The notes: generated by a model not told the origin, from the sequence alone. A DNA stretch of 64,000 nucleotides from Paenarthrobacter ilicis (GCF_016907545.1 NZ_JAFBCD010000001.1:1364001-1428000); one strand, 5' to 3'; shown: positions 43,045-52,333, counted from the stretch's first letter. Made by a program: numbers and translations.

Positions 43045-44226
43045 GTGACTGTTGTAGCAACGCCCCCTTCACCCAAGCTCGAACTTCCGCCCCTCCAGCT
43101 GGGTGGGATCACTGTGGACACCCCGGTGATCCTTGCTCCCATGGCCGGGATCACCAACTCGGCCTTCCGCAGGCTCTGCCGTGAATACGGCGGTGGCCTG
43201 TACGTGGCGGAGATGGTCACCTCGCGTGCGCTCGTGGAGCGCACGCCGGAATCCTTGCGCATTATTTCCCACGACGAGGACGAGAAAGTCCGCTCGGTGC
43301 AGCTCTACGGAGTGGACCCGGTGACTGTCGGCGCGGCGGTGCGCATGCTGGTGGAGGAAGACCGCGCGGACCACATCGACCTGAACTTCGGCTGCCCGGT
43401 CCCCAAGGTCACGCGGCGCGGCGGCGGTTCGGCGTTGCCATGGAAGATCGACCTGTTCACCTCCATTGTGCAGACCGCCGTGAAGGAAGCGTCCAAGGGC
43501 GGCATCCCTTTGACCATCAAGATGCGTAAAGGCATTGATGAAGACCACCTGACATATTTGGAAGCGGGCCGTATTGCCCGCGATTCCGGTGTGGCTGCCG
43601 TTGCGCTGCACGGACGAACAGCCGCCCAGTTCTACTCCGGCCAGGCTGACTGGTCCGCGATCGCGCGGCTCCGGGAAACGCTGCCGGACATTCCGGTGCT
43701 GGGCAACGGTGATATCTGGTCCGCGGAAGACGCCGTCCGGATGGTCCGGGAAACGGGAGTCGACGGGATCGTGGTGGGCCGTGGTTGCCAAGGGCGGCCG
43801 TGGCTTTTCGGGGACCTCCAGGCAGCCTTTGAAGGCAGCGATGAGCGGCACCGGCCCGGCCTGCGCGAGGTGGCCGAGGGAGTTTACCGGCACGCCGAAC
43901 TGATGGTGGAGACGTTCGGCAACGACGAATACAAGGCCCTGCGCGAAATCCGCAAGCACATGGCCTGGTACTTCAAGGGCTACGTGGTGGGGAGCGAATT
44001 GCGCACCAAACTTGCCACCGTCACCACCCTGGAAGTCCTCCGTGGATATTTGGACGAGCTGGACATGGAGTCGCCCTACCCGGGAGTCGATTCCGAGGGG
44101 CCCCGCGGCCGGGCAGGCTCGCCCAAGAAGCCCGCCCTGCCCAAGGACTGGCTGCTGAGCCGCCAGTTGAACGAGGAACAGAGCGCGGAAATTTCTGCCG
44201 CGGAGCTGGACGTTTCGGGCGGCTAG
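43045..44226 (+). CDS. dusB: tRNA-dihydrouridine synthase (Dus family)
   Basis: The 393-residue FMN enzyme reduces uridine in tRNA D-loops. It has VILAPMAGITNSAFRRLCRE, DLNFGCPVPKVTRRGGGSAL with catalytic Cys117, TIKMRKGID, LHGRTAAQFYSG and VGRGCQGRPWLFGDL, the pattern of the DusB/NifR3 group. The start is GTG 43045 with AACAAT 6 nt upstream (43033-43038), a leaderless fit. It precedes dgt and dnaG, an actinobacterial order. The exact DusA/B/C class is by resemblance. Confidence 0.94.
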   Translation: MTVVATPPSPKLELPPLQLGGITVDTPVILAPMAGITNSAFRRLCREYGGGLYVAEMVTSRALVERTPESLRIISHDEDEKVRSVQLYGVDPVTVGAAVRMLVEEDRADHIDLNFGCPVPKVTRRGGGSALPWKIDLFTSIVQTAVKEASKGGIPLTIKMRKGIDEDHLTYLEAGRIARDSGVAAVALHGRTAAQFYSGQADWSAIARLRETLPDIPVLGNGDIWSAEDAVRMVRETGVDGIVVGRGCQGRPWLFGDLQAAFEGSDERHRPGLREVAEGVYRHAELMVETFGNDEYKALREIRKHMAWYFKGYVVGSELRTKLATVTTLEVLRGYLDELDMESPYPGVDSEGPRGRAGSPKKPALPKDWLLSRQLNEEQSAEISAAELDVSGG

Positions 44227-44290
44227 CCTCACACGTGTAAGGATGGCTCAAGAAGCACCACACACCGGCGCTTGAAGGAGGCTGAATCCC

Positions 44291-45607
44291 ATGGGAACCG
44301 AAGCGATGCTTGGTCAGAACGGAACCGTCCACGATTTCGTGCAGGCGATTCCCGGTTACGTTGAAGCCGATTCAGCGCGATGGGTCGAAGAGCCCCGGAA
44401 GAGCAACTACCGCTCGGACTTTGAACGGGACCGTGCACGGGTTCTGCATTCGTCGGCTCTCCGCCGGCTCGGCGCGAAGACCCAGGTGGTGGCACCCGAT
44501 ACCGATGACTTTGTGCGGACCCGCTTGACCCACAGCCTGGAAGTTGCCCAGGTGGGCCGTGAGCTTGGCCGTTCCCTGGGCTGTGATCCGGATGTGGTGG
44601 ACACCGCCTGCCTGAGCCACGACCTCGGGCACCCGCCGTTCGGGCACAACGGCGAATCGGCCCTGAACGAGGTGGCGCACACCATTGGCGGCTTCGAAGG
44701 AAACGCCCAGACCCTGCGGCTGTTGACCAGGCTGGAGCCCAAGGTGCTGGCTGAGGACGGCCGGCCCGCCGGACTCAACCTCACCCGCGCCAGTCTCGAC
44801 GCCGCCTCAAAGTACCCGTGGTCCGCCGTGGACGCGCCCGTCATCCACGGCCACCGCACCAGCAAGTTCGGTGCCTACGAAGACGACCTGCCTGTTTTCG
44901 AATGGCTGCGCGAAGGTGCCCCGGGAAACCGTTCCTGCATCGAAGCCCAGGTCATGGATCTGGCTGATGACATCTCCTACTCGGTGCACGACGTCGAGGA
45001 TGCCATTGTGGCCGGGCATTTCCAGCTGAAATGGATGGATAACCCGGATCACCGTGCCAGGGTGGTGGGCTACACCAAGCAGTGGTACCTGCCGCACAAC
45101 GATCCCGCTGAGATTGATGCCGCGCTCTCACGGCTGGAAGCCACCAAGGTGTGGGTCCGGGAGGCAGACGGCAGCCGCAAATCGATGGCTGCGCTCAAGG
45201 ATATGACCAGCCAGCTCATCGGCCGGTTCTGCCAAAGCGCCATGGAAACCACCCGCGGTCACTTTGGTCCCGCCAACCTCACCCGGTACGACGCCGAGCT
45301 CATGGTCCCGGCGGATACAGTGAGCGAAATCGCGGTCCTGAAGGGCCTGGCAACCACTTTTGTCATCTCCACCGACCACCGGCAGCCGGTGTATGAACGC
45401 CAGCGCGAGGTCCTCCACGCGTTGGTGGGCGTGCTGAACGCCTCGGGTGACCGGCATTTGGAGCCGATGTTCGCTGCTGACTGGCGCGACGCCGTCGACG
45501 ACGGTGCCCGCCTTCGCGTGGTCATCGACCAGGTGGCGTCCCTGACGGACGCCTCCGCCTTGGCCATGTACGAGCGCCTGGTGGGCAGTTTGCCGTCCCT
45601 TTGGTGA
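44291..45607 (+). CDS. dgt: Deoxyguanosinetriphosphate triphosphohydrolase (dGTPase)
   Basis: The 438-residue HD-domain enzyme hydrolyses dGTP to deoxyguanosine and tripolyphosphate. Metal-binding residues lie in TRLTHSLEVAQVGRELGRS and CLSHDLGHPPFGHNGE (His-Asp pair), with a later Asp in VMDLADDISYSVHDVED. The ~430-residue size fits the type 2 (short) family. ATG 44291 follows AAGGAGG with 10-nt spacing. It sits 37 bp before dnaG. Confidence 0.96.
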   Translation: MGTEAMLGQNGTVHDFVQAIPGYVEADSARWVEEPRKSNYRSDFERDRARVLHSSALRRLGAKTQVVAPDTDDFVRTRLTHSLEVAQVGRELGRSLGCDPDVVDTACLSHDLGHPPFGHNGESALNEVAHTIGGFEGNAQTLRLLTRLEPKVLAEDGRPAGLNLTRASLDAASKYPWSAVDAPVIHGHRTSKFGAYEDDLPVFEWLREGAPGNRSCIEAQVMDLADDISYSVHDVEDAIVAGHFQLKWMDNPDHRARVVGYTKQWYLPHNDPAEIDAALSRLEATKVWVREADGSRKSMAALKDMTSQLIGRFCQSAMETTRGHFGPANLTRYDAELMVPADTVSEIAVLKGLATTFVISTDHRQPVYERQREVLHALVGVLNASGDRHLEPMFAADWRDAVDDGARLRVVIDQVASLTDASALAMYERLVGSLPSLW

Positions 45608-45644
45608 CGGATGGGGGCCCGGCTTCAACGACTAGGATGGTCAC

Positions 45645-47546
45645 GTGGCTGGCCTGATTAAACGTGAAGATATTGATGAAGTACGCCAGCGCACCGACAT
45701 CAAGGAAGTGGTTGACGGGTACGTCACCCTCAAGAGCGCCGGGCTGGGAAGTTTCAAGGGCCTGTGTCCCTTTCACGACGAGCGTTCCCCTTCCTTCACG
45801 GTCCGGCCACAAGTAGGCCGCTACCACTGCTTTGGCTGTGGCGAGGACGGGGACGCGATCTCCTTCATCCAGAAGATGGACCACAGCTCCTTCCATGAAG
45901 CGGTGGAGAAACTGGCCGCCCGGATCGGCTATGAGTTGCGGTACGAGGACGGCGGCACCGGTCCCAACCGTGAGGAAGTGGGCAAGCGCCAGCGTCTGCT
46001 GGATGCCCACAAGATCGCCGATGAATTCTTCCGCGCGCAGCTGCTGACTCCCGGTGCTGCGGAGGCCCGCAATTTCCTGGACGGCCGCGGCTTCGACCGG
46101 GCTGCTGCCGAACACTTCGGAGTGGGCTACGCGCCGCAGGGCTGGGACTCCCTCCTGAAGCACCTGCGGGGCCGTGGCTTCACGGATGCTGAACTCAAGC
46201 TGACGGGCATGTTTTCCGAAGGTAATCGGGGTATCTACGATCGCTTCCGTGGGCGGCTCATCTGGCCCATCCGCGACATCGCAGGGGACACCATTGGCTT
46301 TGGTGCCCGGAAGCTGTACGAGGACGACCAGGGTCCCAAGTACCTGAACACCCCGGAGACCACGCTCTACAAAAAATCCCAGGTCCTCTATGGGATCGAC
46401 ATCGCCAAGAAGAGCGTCGCGAAAGAGCGTCAGCTGGTGGTGGTTGAGGGATACACCGATGTCATGGCTTGTCACCTGGCCGGTGTTGCGACAGCGGTGG
46501 CTACTTGCGGCACGGCCTTCGGTACCGATCACATCAAGGTGGCGCGGCGACTGATTTCGGATGACGGCACCGGGGGAGAGGTGATCTTCACTTTCGATGG
46601 CGACGCCGCGGGGCAGAAGGCCGCACTGCGGGCCTTCGAAGAGGATCAACGCTTCCAGGCGCAGACCTACGTTGCCGTCGAACCGACGGGAGCCGATCCC
46701 TGCGACCTCCGCCAGCTCAAAGGCGATGCCGCCGTCAGGGACCTGATCCTCAGCCGAAAACCGCTCTTTGAGTTCGCCATCAAGGCCTCACTCCGCCGCC
46801 ACAACCTGGACACCGTTGAGGGCCGTGTGGCTGCCCTGCGGGAGGCAGCACCGGTGGTGGCACAGATCCGGGACGCGGCCACCAGGCCGGGCTACACGCG
46901 TGAGCTTGCGGGGTGGCTGGGCATGCCCATCGAAGAAGTCAGCCGCTATGTTGGTGCGGCCGTCAAACGGGGAGCAAACACCGGGTCAGGGAACGCAGGC
47001 TCAGGGACTTCAGCACCTTCGGGTGAGCAACCGACGGCGGCAGCACCGCCGTCTGCAGGTCCGTTGTTCCAACGCCCCGATCCCCGCGATCCCGTGGCTG
47101 GAATGGAGCGCCAAGCACTGGAAGTGGTACTTCAGGACCCTGCTGTGCTGGGGGGTGGCGCATGGGAGCGGTTTGAAGCATCGTACTTCTCCACCCCGGC
47201 CTATGGCGCGGTCCATGCCGCCATCAGGGCCACGGGCCTGGTCCACGCCGATGATCCCGTGAGGTGGGTGGAGGAGGTGCGGCAGGAAGTTCCGGAGCCC
47301 CTGCGCCCGTTGGTGTCCGAACTTGCTGTCACGCCATTGCCCGCCAGCACGCCGGAAGCCATGCAGCGTTACTGCCGGGATATTCTTGCCCGCCTGTTTG
47401 AACTACAGATCACCAGGATCAAGGCTGACAAGATGGGGCAGCTCCAGCGCTTGGATGCCGCGTCCCATCCGGAGGAGTTCCAGCGGCTCAACCGTGAGCT
47501 GATGCAGCTGGAAATGGAACGCCGCGCACTGCGTTCCGACGGCTGA
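45645..47546 (+). CDS. dnaG: DNA primase
   Basis: The 633-residue primase makes RNA primers at replication forks. It has an N-terminal zinc finger (Cys41, His44, Cys62, Cys65 in CPFHDERSPSF and YHCFGCGEDGD), a catalytic core with TOPRIM (VVVEGYTDVMACHLAG; FTFDGDAAGQKAA) and a C-terminal helicase-binding domain (about 500-633). A low-complexity Gly/Ser/Pro linker separates the last two. The start is GTG 45645, 6 nt after TAGGAT (45633-45638), so the mRNA is probably leaderless. Confidence 0.97.
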   Translation: MAGLIKREDIDEVRQRTDIKEVVDGYVTLKSAGLGSFKGLCPFHDERSPSFTVRPQVGRYHCFGCGEDGDAISFIQKMDHSSFHEAVEKLAARIGYELRYEDGGTGPNREEVGKRQRLLDAHKIADEFFRAQLLTPGAAEARNFLDGRGFDRAAAEHFGVGYAPQGWDSLLKHLRGRGFTDAELKLTGMFSEGNRGIYDRFRGRLIWPIRDIAGDTIGFGARKLYEDDQGPKYLNTPETTLYKKSQVLYGIDIAKKSVAKERQLVVVEGYTDVMACHLAGVATAVATCGTAFGTDHIKVARRLISDDGTGGEVIFTFDGDAAGQKAALRAFEEDQRFQAQTYVAVEPTGADPCDLRQLKGDAAVRDLILSRKPLFEFAIKASLRRHNLDTVEGRVAALREAAPVVAQIRDAATRPGYTRELAGWLGMPIEEVSRYVGAAVKRGANTGSGNAGSGTSAPSGEQPTAAAPPSAGPLFQRPDPRDPVAGMERQALEVVLQDPAVLGGGAWERFEASYFSTPAYGAVHAAIRATGLVHADDPVRWVEEVRQEVPEPLRPLVSELAVTPLPASTPEAMQRYCRDILARLFELQITRIKADKMGQLQRLDAASHPEEFQRLNRELMQLEMERRALRSDG

Positions 47547-47556
47547 ACGGTTCGAT

Positions 47557-47585
47557 TTCGTTTTCCGGCACCCCCCTGTTAAGCT
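47557..47585 (+). promoter_or_regulatory. Promoter of the first tRNA-Asn gene
   Basis: TTCGTT (47557-47562) and TAAGCT (47580-47585) are 17 nt apart. The equivalent GATTTCG, -10 and CGCTTCAT leader recur exactly 188 bp downstream before the second copy. Confidence 0.6.
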
Positions 47586-47599
47586 AGTAACCGCTTCAT

Positions 47600-47672
47600 T
47601 CCTCCGTAGCTCAATTGGCAGAGCATTCGACTGTTAATCGAAGGGTTACTGGTTCAAGTCCAGTCGGAGGAG
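47600..47672 (+). tRNA. tRNA-Asn (anticodon GTT), copy 1
   Basis: This 73-nt cloverleaf has acceptor TCCTCCG/CGGAGGA with discriminator G, D-arm AGCTCAATTGGCAGAGC, anticodon stem-loop TCGACTGTTAATCGA and T-arm CTGGTTCAAGTCCAG. CCA is not encoded. It is identical to the copy at 47788. Confidence 0.97.
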
Positions 47673-47677
47673 CGCGC

Positions 47678-47716
47678 AATATCCCCGTTCCGGGCAACCG
47701 GAGCGGGGATATTTTT
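47678..47716 (+). terminator. Terminator after tRNA-Asn copy 1
   Basis: AATATCCCCG pairs with CGGGGATATT (47704-47713), with a further inner TTCCGG/CCGGAG stem and a GCAA loop, followed by a T run. Confidence 0.92.
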
Positions 47717-47744
47717 ATACCCCCTCCGGGTATTTGAGGGCGAT

Positions 47745-47773
47745 TTCGCAATCGGATAAACCTTTGCTAAAGT
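47745..47773 (+). promoter_or_regulatory. Promoter of the second tRNA-Asn gene
   Basis: TTCGCA (47745-47750) and TAAAGT (47768-47773) have a 17-nt spacer and the same offset (188 bp) from the first copy's elements; the spacer sequence itself has diverged. Confidence 0.6.
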
Positions 47774-47787
47774 CGTAGGCGCTTCAT

Positions 47788-47860
47788 TCCTCCGTAGCTC
47801 AATTGGCAGAGCATTCGACTGTTAATCGAAGGGTTACTGGTTCAAGTCCAGTCGGAGGAG
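47788..47860 (+). tRNA. tRNA-Asn (anticodon GTT), copy 2
   Basis: It is base-for-base identical to the first copy, including the eight leader bases CGCTTCAT. It has its own promoter and terminator, so it is an independent transcription unit rather than part of a dicistronic tRNA operon. Confidence 0.97.
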
Positions 47861-47865
47861 CATCA

Positions 47866-47907
47866 GGACCCCGTACCAGCATGATGCCGGTGCGGGGTCC
47901 GCCTTTT
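47866..47907 (+). terminator. Terminator after tRNA-Asn copy 2
   Basis: GGACCCCGTACC pairs with GGTGCGGGGTCC (47889-47900; one mismatch), then GCCTTTTAAA. It also abuts the end of the convergent hypothetical gene. Confidence 0.9.
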
Positions 47908-48313
47908 AAACGAAATCCAGTTCCACTTGCAGGAACCGCGCAGCCTCCGAGACAGCGGCTCCGAAGGAGTCCTGCTCGGTGGGAGGCGTCCGGGGCTCAC
48001 GCGGATGCCATTCATGGGCCGCGGAGTGGACGCGGGTGAAGCCGCCTCCAGGCGGGGCGTAGAAGATGCCGAACCGTTGGACGGGCCATTCGGGGGACGT
48101 CTCGGGAGCAACCAGCAAAGCAGCCCCCGTTGCGGGGTTGTGCCACTGCGCAATGGGCCGGCGGCGATCGTCAGTGAACAGCCCGGCCGCGTAGAGCGCC
48201 GCCGATTGCGCACTGGTCACAGAGCACAGGCGGTCCCACCACAGTGGCAGGATGCGCTCATCCCGCCGCTGCCAGGGTGGGGGAAGCGGCTGCAGTTCTT
48301 GCCCGTGTGGCAC
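47906..48313 (-). CDS. Hypothetical protein, 135 residues
   Basis: I do not recognise the family. The soluble protein is rich in Pro, Arg, Trp and Ala, with a central segment of beta character (RFGIFYAPPGGGFTRVHSAA) and a C-terminal helix (FGAAVSEAARFLQVELDFV). There is no signal peptide or membrane segment. The GTG start at 48313 is supported by TAAAGT exactly 6 nt upstream on the minus strand (48320-48325), the leaderless pattern. It lies 41 nt from the end of the minus-strand esterase gene, so it could also receive read-through. Confidence 0.65.
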   Translation of the reverse strand: MPHGQELQPLPPPWQRRDERILPLWWDRLCSVTSAQSAALYAAGLFTDDRRRPIAQWHNPATGAALLVAPETSPEWPVQRFGIFYAPPGGGFTRVHSAAHEWHPREPRTPPTEQDSFGAAVSEAARFLQVELDFV

Positions 48314-48354
48314 CCTCCAACTTTATCGCCGGGTTGTTGCGGGGAAAAGGGAGT

Positions 48355-49644
48355 TCATTGCCTGGACAGGCCCAGCCGTGGATACAGGACATCAAACCCC
48401 TCTGTGAGCCCGTCATTGAGGGCAATCCCCACGTGACCGCCGTTGGGCACTTCGTAATAGGTCACCGTCATCCCGGACGCCCGCGCAGCCGCGGAGACCG
48501 CTTTGGCTGCGGCCACGTAGGTGACGTCATCCGAGCCGGCGGTGAAAACCGCCGTCGTATCCGGAAACTGTTTGCCCTTCATGATGTTGATGGGCTTTTG
48601 GGCGTCGTAGTCCGCCTGGTTTCCGTTGAAGATGGTGGCGAGGTTGCCTTCAGGATCTTCGGCGCCCGGAAACTCCTCGCCGGAGATATCCACCACGTTC
48701 CCCCACATGTCCGGGTACTTCACGGCGAAGGAAATGGCGCACTGGCCACCGTTGGAATAACCGGCAATGGTCCAATCCTTGCGGTCGGTCAGAATGTTCA
48801 GGTTTGCCTTGGCCCAGTTGACCACGTCCACATTGATGTAGGTCTGGACCTTGCCGTACGTGGACGTGTCCAAACACAGGGTGTCGTTCTGGTCGGGTCC
48901 GATCTGGTCGGCAACGATCGCGATGGGCGCCAGGCCGTTGTTCCGGGCTGCGAACTCATCCAGTGCCGCGGAGACGTACTGCGGATCGGGAAGCCCGGGC
49001 TGACCCATCATGAGCACAAACAAGGGCAGCTGCGGTGGATTCGCGGTGAGCGCGGCCGGTGGAAGATAGATGCCGGCGGGGCGGGCGTCGAAGCCGGACG
49101 CGGTGGCAGGAATCACCTGTGTTCCCACTTTGCCTTGGGTTGGCATGCCGGACGGGGGTTTCCAGTGCTGCCACAGGGGCCCGGCTGGGTTGGTGGCGTT
49201 GGGATCGGGCTTGTTCAGGGCGATGGCGCCCTCCGTGGAAACGCCGAAGGCGGAGCCCAGCGTTTTGTTGAGCCCAAACTCGGTGTTGATGCCCAGCGCG
49301 GCCACCAGCATGAAGACCGGAATGGATACCGCGGCCACCACCTTCCGCCACGCCGGGCTGTGCCGGAAGCTCACCAGGGCCAAACCCAGCGCACCGCAGC
49401 CGGCAAGCGCCCAGAACCACACCCTCGGCGTAAGGCCCACGTGGAAAACGTCCAGCACGTCCTCCACCACCCACACGGTGATGGCGCCGGCCACCACCGC
49501 CGCCGCTATGGCAATGGTGGCAGTCAGTGCCCAGCGGGCAGTGGGACGCAGGAACAGCACAAGGAAGAACACGACGCCGGTCACCACCGCGGCGGTCATG
49601 ACTGCGGGACCGCTGATTTCGATTTTCAGGATGGTGTCCAGCAA
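48355..49644 (-). CDS. Membrane-tethered esterase (esterase D/mycolyltransferase-like alpha/beta fold)
   Basis: The 429-residue protein has four N-terminal helices (about residues 12-32, 38-60, 75-93, 101-119) and an extracytoplasmic alpha/beta hydrolase domain (about 185-425) with nucleophile Ser297 in IAGYSNGGQCA and His near 404 in PNGGHVGIAL. The fold type is that of putative esterases related to Ag85/esterase D. The start is TTG 49644 with GGAAGGGA 8 nt upstream. It follows the MprF-like gene by 70 nt on the same strand; in Corynebacterium a similar esterase sits beside an aminoacyl-lipid synthase, so turnover of aminoacylated lipids is a reasonable guess. Confidence 0.82.
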   Translation of the reverse strand: MLDTILKIEISGPAVMTAAVVTGVVFFLVLFLRPTARWALTATIAIAAAVVAGAITVWVVEDVLDVFHVGLTPRVWFWALAGCGALGLALVSFRHSPAWRKVVAAVSIPVFMLVAALGINTEFGLNKTLGSAFGVSTEGAIALNKPDPNATNPAGPLWQHWKPPSGMPTQGKVGTQVIPATASGFDARPAGIYLPPAALTANPPQLPLFVLMMGQPGLPDPQYVSAALDEFAARNNGLAPIAIVADQIGPDQNDTLCLDTSTYGKVQTYINVDVVNWAKANLNILTDRKDWTIAGYSNGGQCAISFAVKYPDMWGNVVDISGEEFPGAEDPEGNLATIFNGNQADYDAQKPINIMKGKQFPDTTAVFTAGSDDVTYVAAAKAVSAAARASGMTVTYYEVPNGGHVGIALNDGLTEGFDVLYPRLGLSRQ

Positions 49645-49714
49645 GGCCGGGATCCCTTCCGGAGGTCAGCTGAAGCACTGCCGGCACAGCTGCGGTGTAT
49701 CCAGGCGGGGCGTT

Positions 49715-52213
49715 TCATGCGGCCGGCTCCCTGGCGATCATTTGCCGCAGCAGGCCGGCGCTTTGTGCCGGGGAGAGCCCCGGCAGGTACGCCGATCCCA
49801 CAGCGACGCCGATGGCGGGCAGGGCCAGCGGTTCGGGGTAATACATGTACAGCGTGCGATGGTCAGGCTGGAACCTGGATTTGAAGGCTGCAAGGGACTT
49901 GAAGCCGTACATGGGTTCCAGGGCATTGCCCAGCAGGGTCAGGACGCGGTCCAGTGCGCTGTGATCGCCCTCCCCGGAGTCCTGTCCGCTGTTGGCCAGG
50001 GGCGAGCCGGACAGGGAAATCCGGGTGACCTGCTCCTTGAAGTGGATCACGGCTGAGGCAATCAGGAATTCCATGACGCCTTTGAACCCGGTTGTGCGAC
50101 GGCGCATGAAGTCCAGGGTCCAACCGGACACCGTTCCGTCCGTGAAGACGGGCAGCCAACTGGTGACTCCGTGCACCAGGCCGTCGTCGTCCACGGCCAC
50201 GCAGCACACGACCTCGGGGTCCTTGAGCTCATTGAGGCCGCCCAGGGTGAAACCCATTTCCGGGAGGGCTTTGTCCGCAACCCATTCCTCGGAGATCTCC
50301 GCCAGTTGCGCCCTGATTCCCGGCGGCATGTCCTGGTAGTGGTACCAGTAGTCCTTGATGGACAGCTTCCCGGCCCGGTTCAGCGCGGTGCGGACGTTCT
50401 GCCATTCCTTGCCCTTGAACGTCATGGACTGGACGTTCAACAGTGTCTCCTCTGCCACTTCCAGCTTGCTGAAGCCCTGGGGGAGGAGCGGAGCATCCAG
50501 CTGGTCCGTTGCCGAGTAGAAGCACGGGATGAGCCCCAGGCGCGAGCAGTGTGCCAGGAAGCCTGTTGCCGCAGCGTCATGGTGTTCAGCTGCGCCGATC
50601 GGGCCGGCTACCGTCAGGGCCACGCCATTGTGGACCTGGTAGGCGATTCCGGCCGTCCTGTCCGGCGTGAACCAGTATTGGTTGCCGTCCCACAGTGTCA
50701 TCCAGGAAAGGCTTCCGCCGCCGTGGTGCAGGAGCTCGCGGGCATGTCCCAGGTCGGCGGCCGGATCCATGGCAATCATGCGGAACCGCCTGAAGTTGTT
50801 CAGCACCAGCACCAGGATGCACAGCCAAATGATGTCCCCGCCCAGGCCGTACAGGACGGTGCTGAGAAGCCCCTGCGGGAGGGCTACAACGAACGGCACG
50901 GGAAAAGGCACCAGGATGTGCGTCAATTGCCCGGCCAGGTCCAGCAGCGTGGACCTGCCCGGATTGCCCTCCAGGAACCAGAAGGCCGCATAGAGGACAA
51001 CGGCCGCGACGGCCAGGGTCAGCGATATCCGGCCCAAGGTGCGGTATCCGGCGTCGCTGGACTCCACTTGGAACTTGTGCCGGTTGGCCACCAGCAGGCT
51101 CAATACGATGATCGGTGCCAGCACGGCGGGGACCGCGTACAGCAGCAGGTACCCAAAGTCGTCTGCCTCCAGCGTGACCTCGGGATCGGTGACGTATTGG
51201 GTGATGGACAGCACGGTGACGGCGGCCAGATACGCTTGGATCACCAGCGTGAGGCGGTAGGCCAGGCGGCGCCCGCGCCTGAGCCCCTCGGCGCACACGA
51301 GGAGCAGCAGGACCGGTATGAGGGTGAGGATGGTGGCCCCGAAGCTTTGCACGCCAACGATCCCCTGCAGGGTGACGCAGTTGGTGTCATTGCCGCAGGC
51401 CTCACGGACCTCGTTGGCATCCGGACTGGCCTGGAGCATAATCTCCGAAACCACAGAGAGCGGACCCACCTCCCAGGTCCCGGTCAGTTGCGTCAAAAGC
51501 GGCCCGACGGCGAAGACGCCCACCACGGTGCCCACGAGGAACCGTGATTCCCGGATTGTAGAAGAATGAAACGAACCCCCGCTGCGTTTCAGGACGAGGG
51601 ACTGCACGGCCCACCCCGCCAGGATGCCGATCACGGCGCCGGCCAGAGCCTGCAGGCTCTGGGCGACGCCGACGAACAATGCGAACATCAGCGTTCCGGC
51701 CAGCAGCCACGTCCTGAGTCGGCGTCGCCAGAGGGAGGCGAGGGCCGCCGTCGTGAATCCCAACGCGGCGGTTGCACCACCGTAGGCGCCAACCGCGTAC
51801 TCACCACCAAGAAAGCTCAGCCATTGATCGCTGGCGTCGGTCCCGAAGGTCACCAGGCCGGTCAGCACCACAGCGCTCAGGACCGAGCCCACGGCAAAGG
51901 CGGCCAGGGCAATCCACGGACCCAGGATCCGTTCCGCGATCCCCACCCCCAGAAGGATGGCTGCAGTACAAGCGATGTAGTCCAACAATGATGAGGCAAA
52001 GAAGGCCGACGTCAGGACCGACCACCACGGACCGGGCTCGGTGGCCAGGCCCAGCCCGACTTGTTCCAGCAAGGTCTCTTCCGGACCGTTCAGGAGGCTC
52101 CCGGTCACGGCTCCCAGTATCCAGAGCAACACTGCAAGGGCCAAGGTGAGTGGCAGCCTTCTGACGGTGGAAACGCTCCGAAGTGTTCGCCTGATTGCCA
52201 CGGCCGTGCTCAT
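49715..52213 (-). CDS. MprF-like aminoacyl-phosphatidylglycerol synthase with pseudo-rhomboid N-domain
   Basis: This 832-residue protein has about 13 membrane helices followed by a C-terminal DUF2156 catalytic domain (about 490-800; tRNA-dependent aminoacyl transfer to lipid). Residues about 60-208 resemble a rhomboid fold, but GAYG (142-145) replaces GxSG and Ala replaces the second catalytic His, so it should not be a protease. MprF proteins add Lys or Ala to phosphatidylglycerol, reducing negative surface charge and raising cationic-peptide resistance; which amino acid is used here is not readable. ATG 52213 has GAGGGG 7 nt upstream. Confidence 0.85.
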   Translation of the reverse strand: MSTAVAIRRTLRSVSTVRRLPLTLALAVLLWILGAVTGSLLNGPEETLLEQVGLGLATEPGPWWSVLTSAFFASSLLDYIACTAAILLGVGIAERILGPWIALAAFAVGSVLSAVVLTGLVTFGTDASDQWLSFLGGEYAVGAYGGATAALGFTTAALASLWRRRLRTWLLAGTLMFALFVGVAQSLQALAGAVIGILAGWAVQSLVLKRSGGSFHSSTIRESRFLVGTVVGVFAVGPLLTQLTGTWEVGPLSVVSEIMLQASPDANEVREACGNDTNCVTLQGIVGVQSFGATILTLIPVLLLLVCAEGLRRGRRLAYRLTLVIQAYLAAVTVLSITQYVTDPEVTLEADDFGYLLLYAVPAVLAPIIVLSLLVANRHKFQVESSDAGYRTLGRISLTLAVAAVVLYAAFWFLEGNPGRSTLLDLAGQLTHILVPFPVPFVVALPQGLLSTVLYGLGGDIIWLCILVLVLNNFRRFRMIAMDPAADLGHARELLHHGGGSLSWMTLWDGNQYWFTPDRTAGIAYQVHNGVALTVAGPIGAAEHHDAAATGFLAHCSRLGLIPCFYSATDQLDAPLLPQGFSKLEVAEETLLNVQSMTFKGKEWQNVRTALNRAGKLSIKDYWYHYQDMPPGIRAQLAEISEEWVADKALPEMGFTLGGLNELKDPEVVCCVAVDDDGLVHGVTSWLPVFTDGTVSGWTLDFMRRRTTGFKGVMEFLIASAVIHFKEQVTRISLSGSPLANSGQDSGEGDHSALDRVLTLLGNALEPMYGFKSLAAFKSRFQPDHRTLYMYYPEPLALPAIGVAVGSAYLPGLSPAQSAGLLRQMIAREPAA

Positions 52214-52333
52214 GTAGTGTCCCCTCACCGGTCCGGCGCCGGTTAAGCCCGGTCCGGCACCATTCTGCCTTGCCCAGGGCCGCAGGGGGAGAGGGTGGGG
52301 CTGTGGCGGTCCGGGGGATATTTCCGGTGAGGG

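Noticed and set aside
47600..47860. The two tRNA-Asn genes as attachment-site duplication of an integrated island
   Set aside because: Only 115 bp lies between them and contains a terminator and promoter, not an integrase; a simple tandem duplication explains it.
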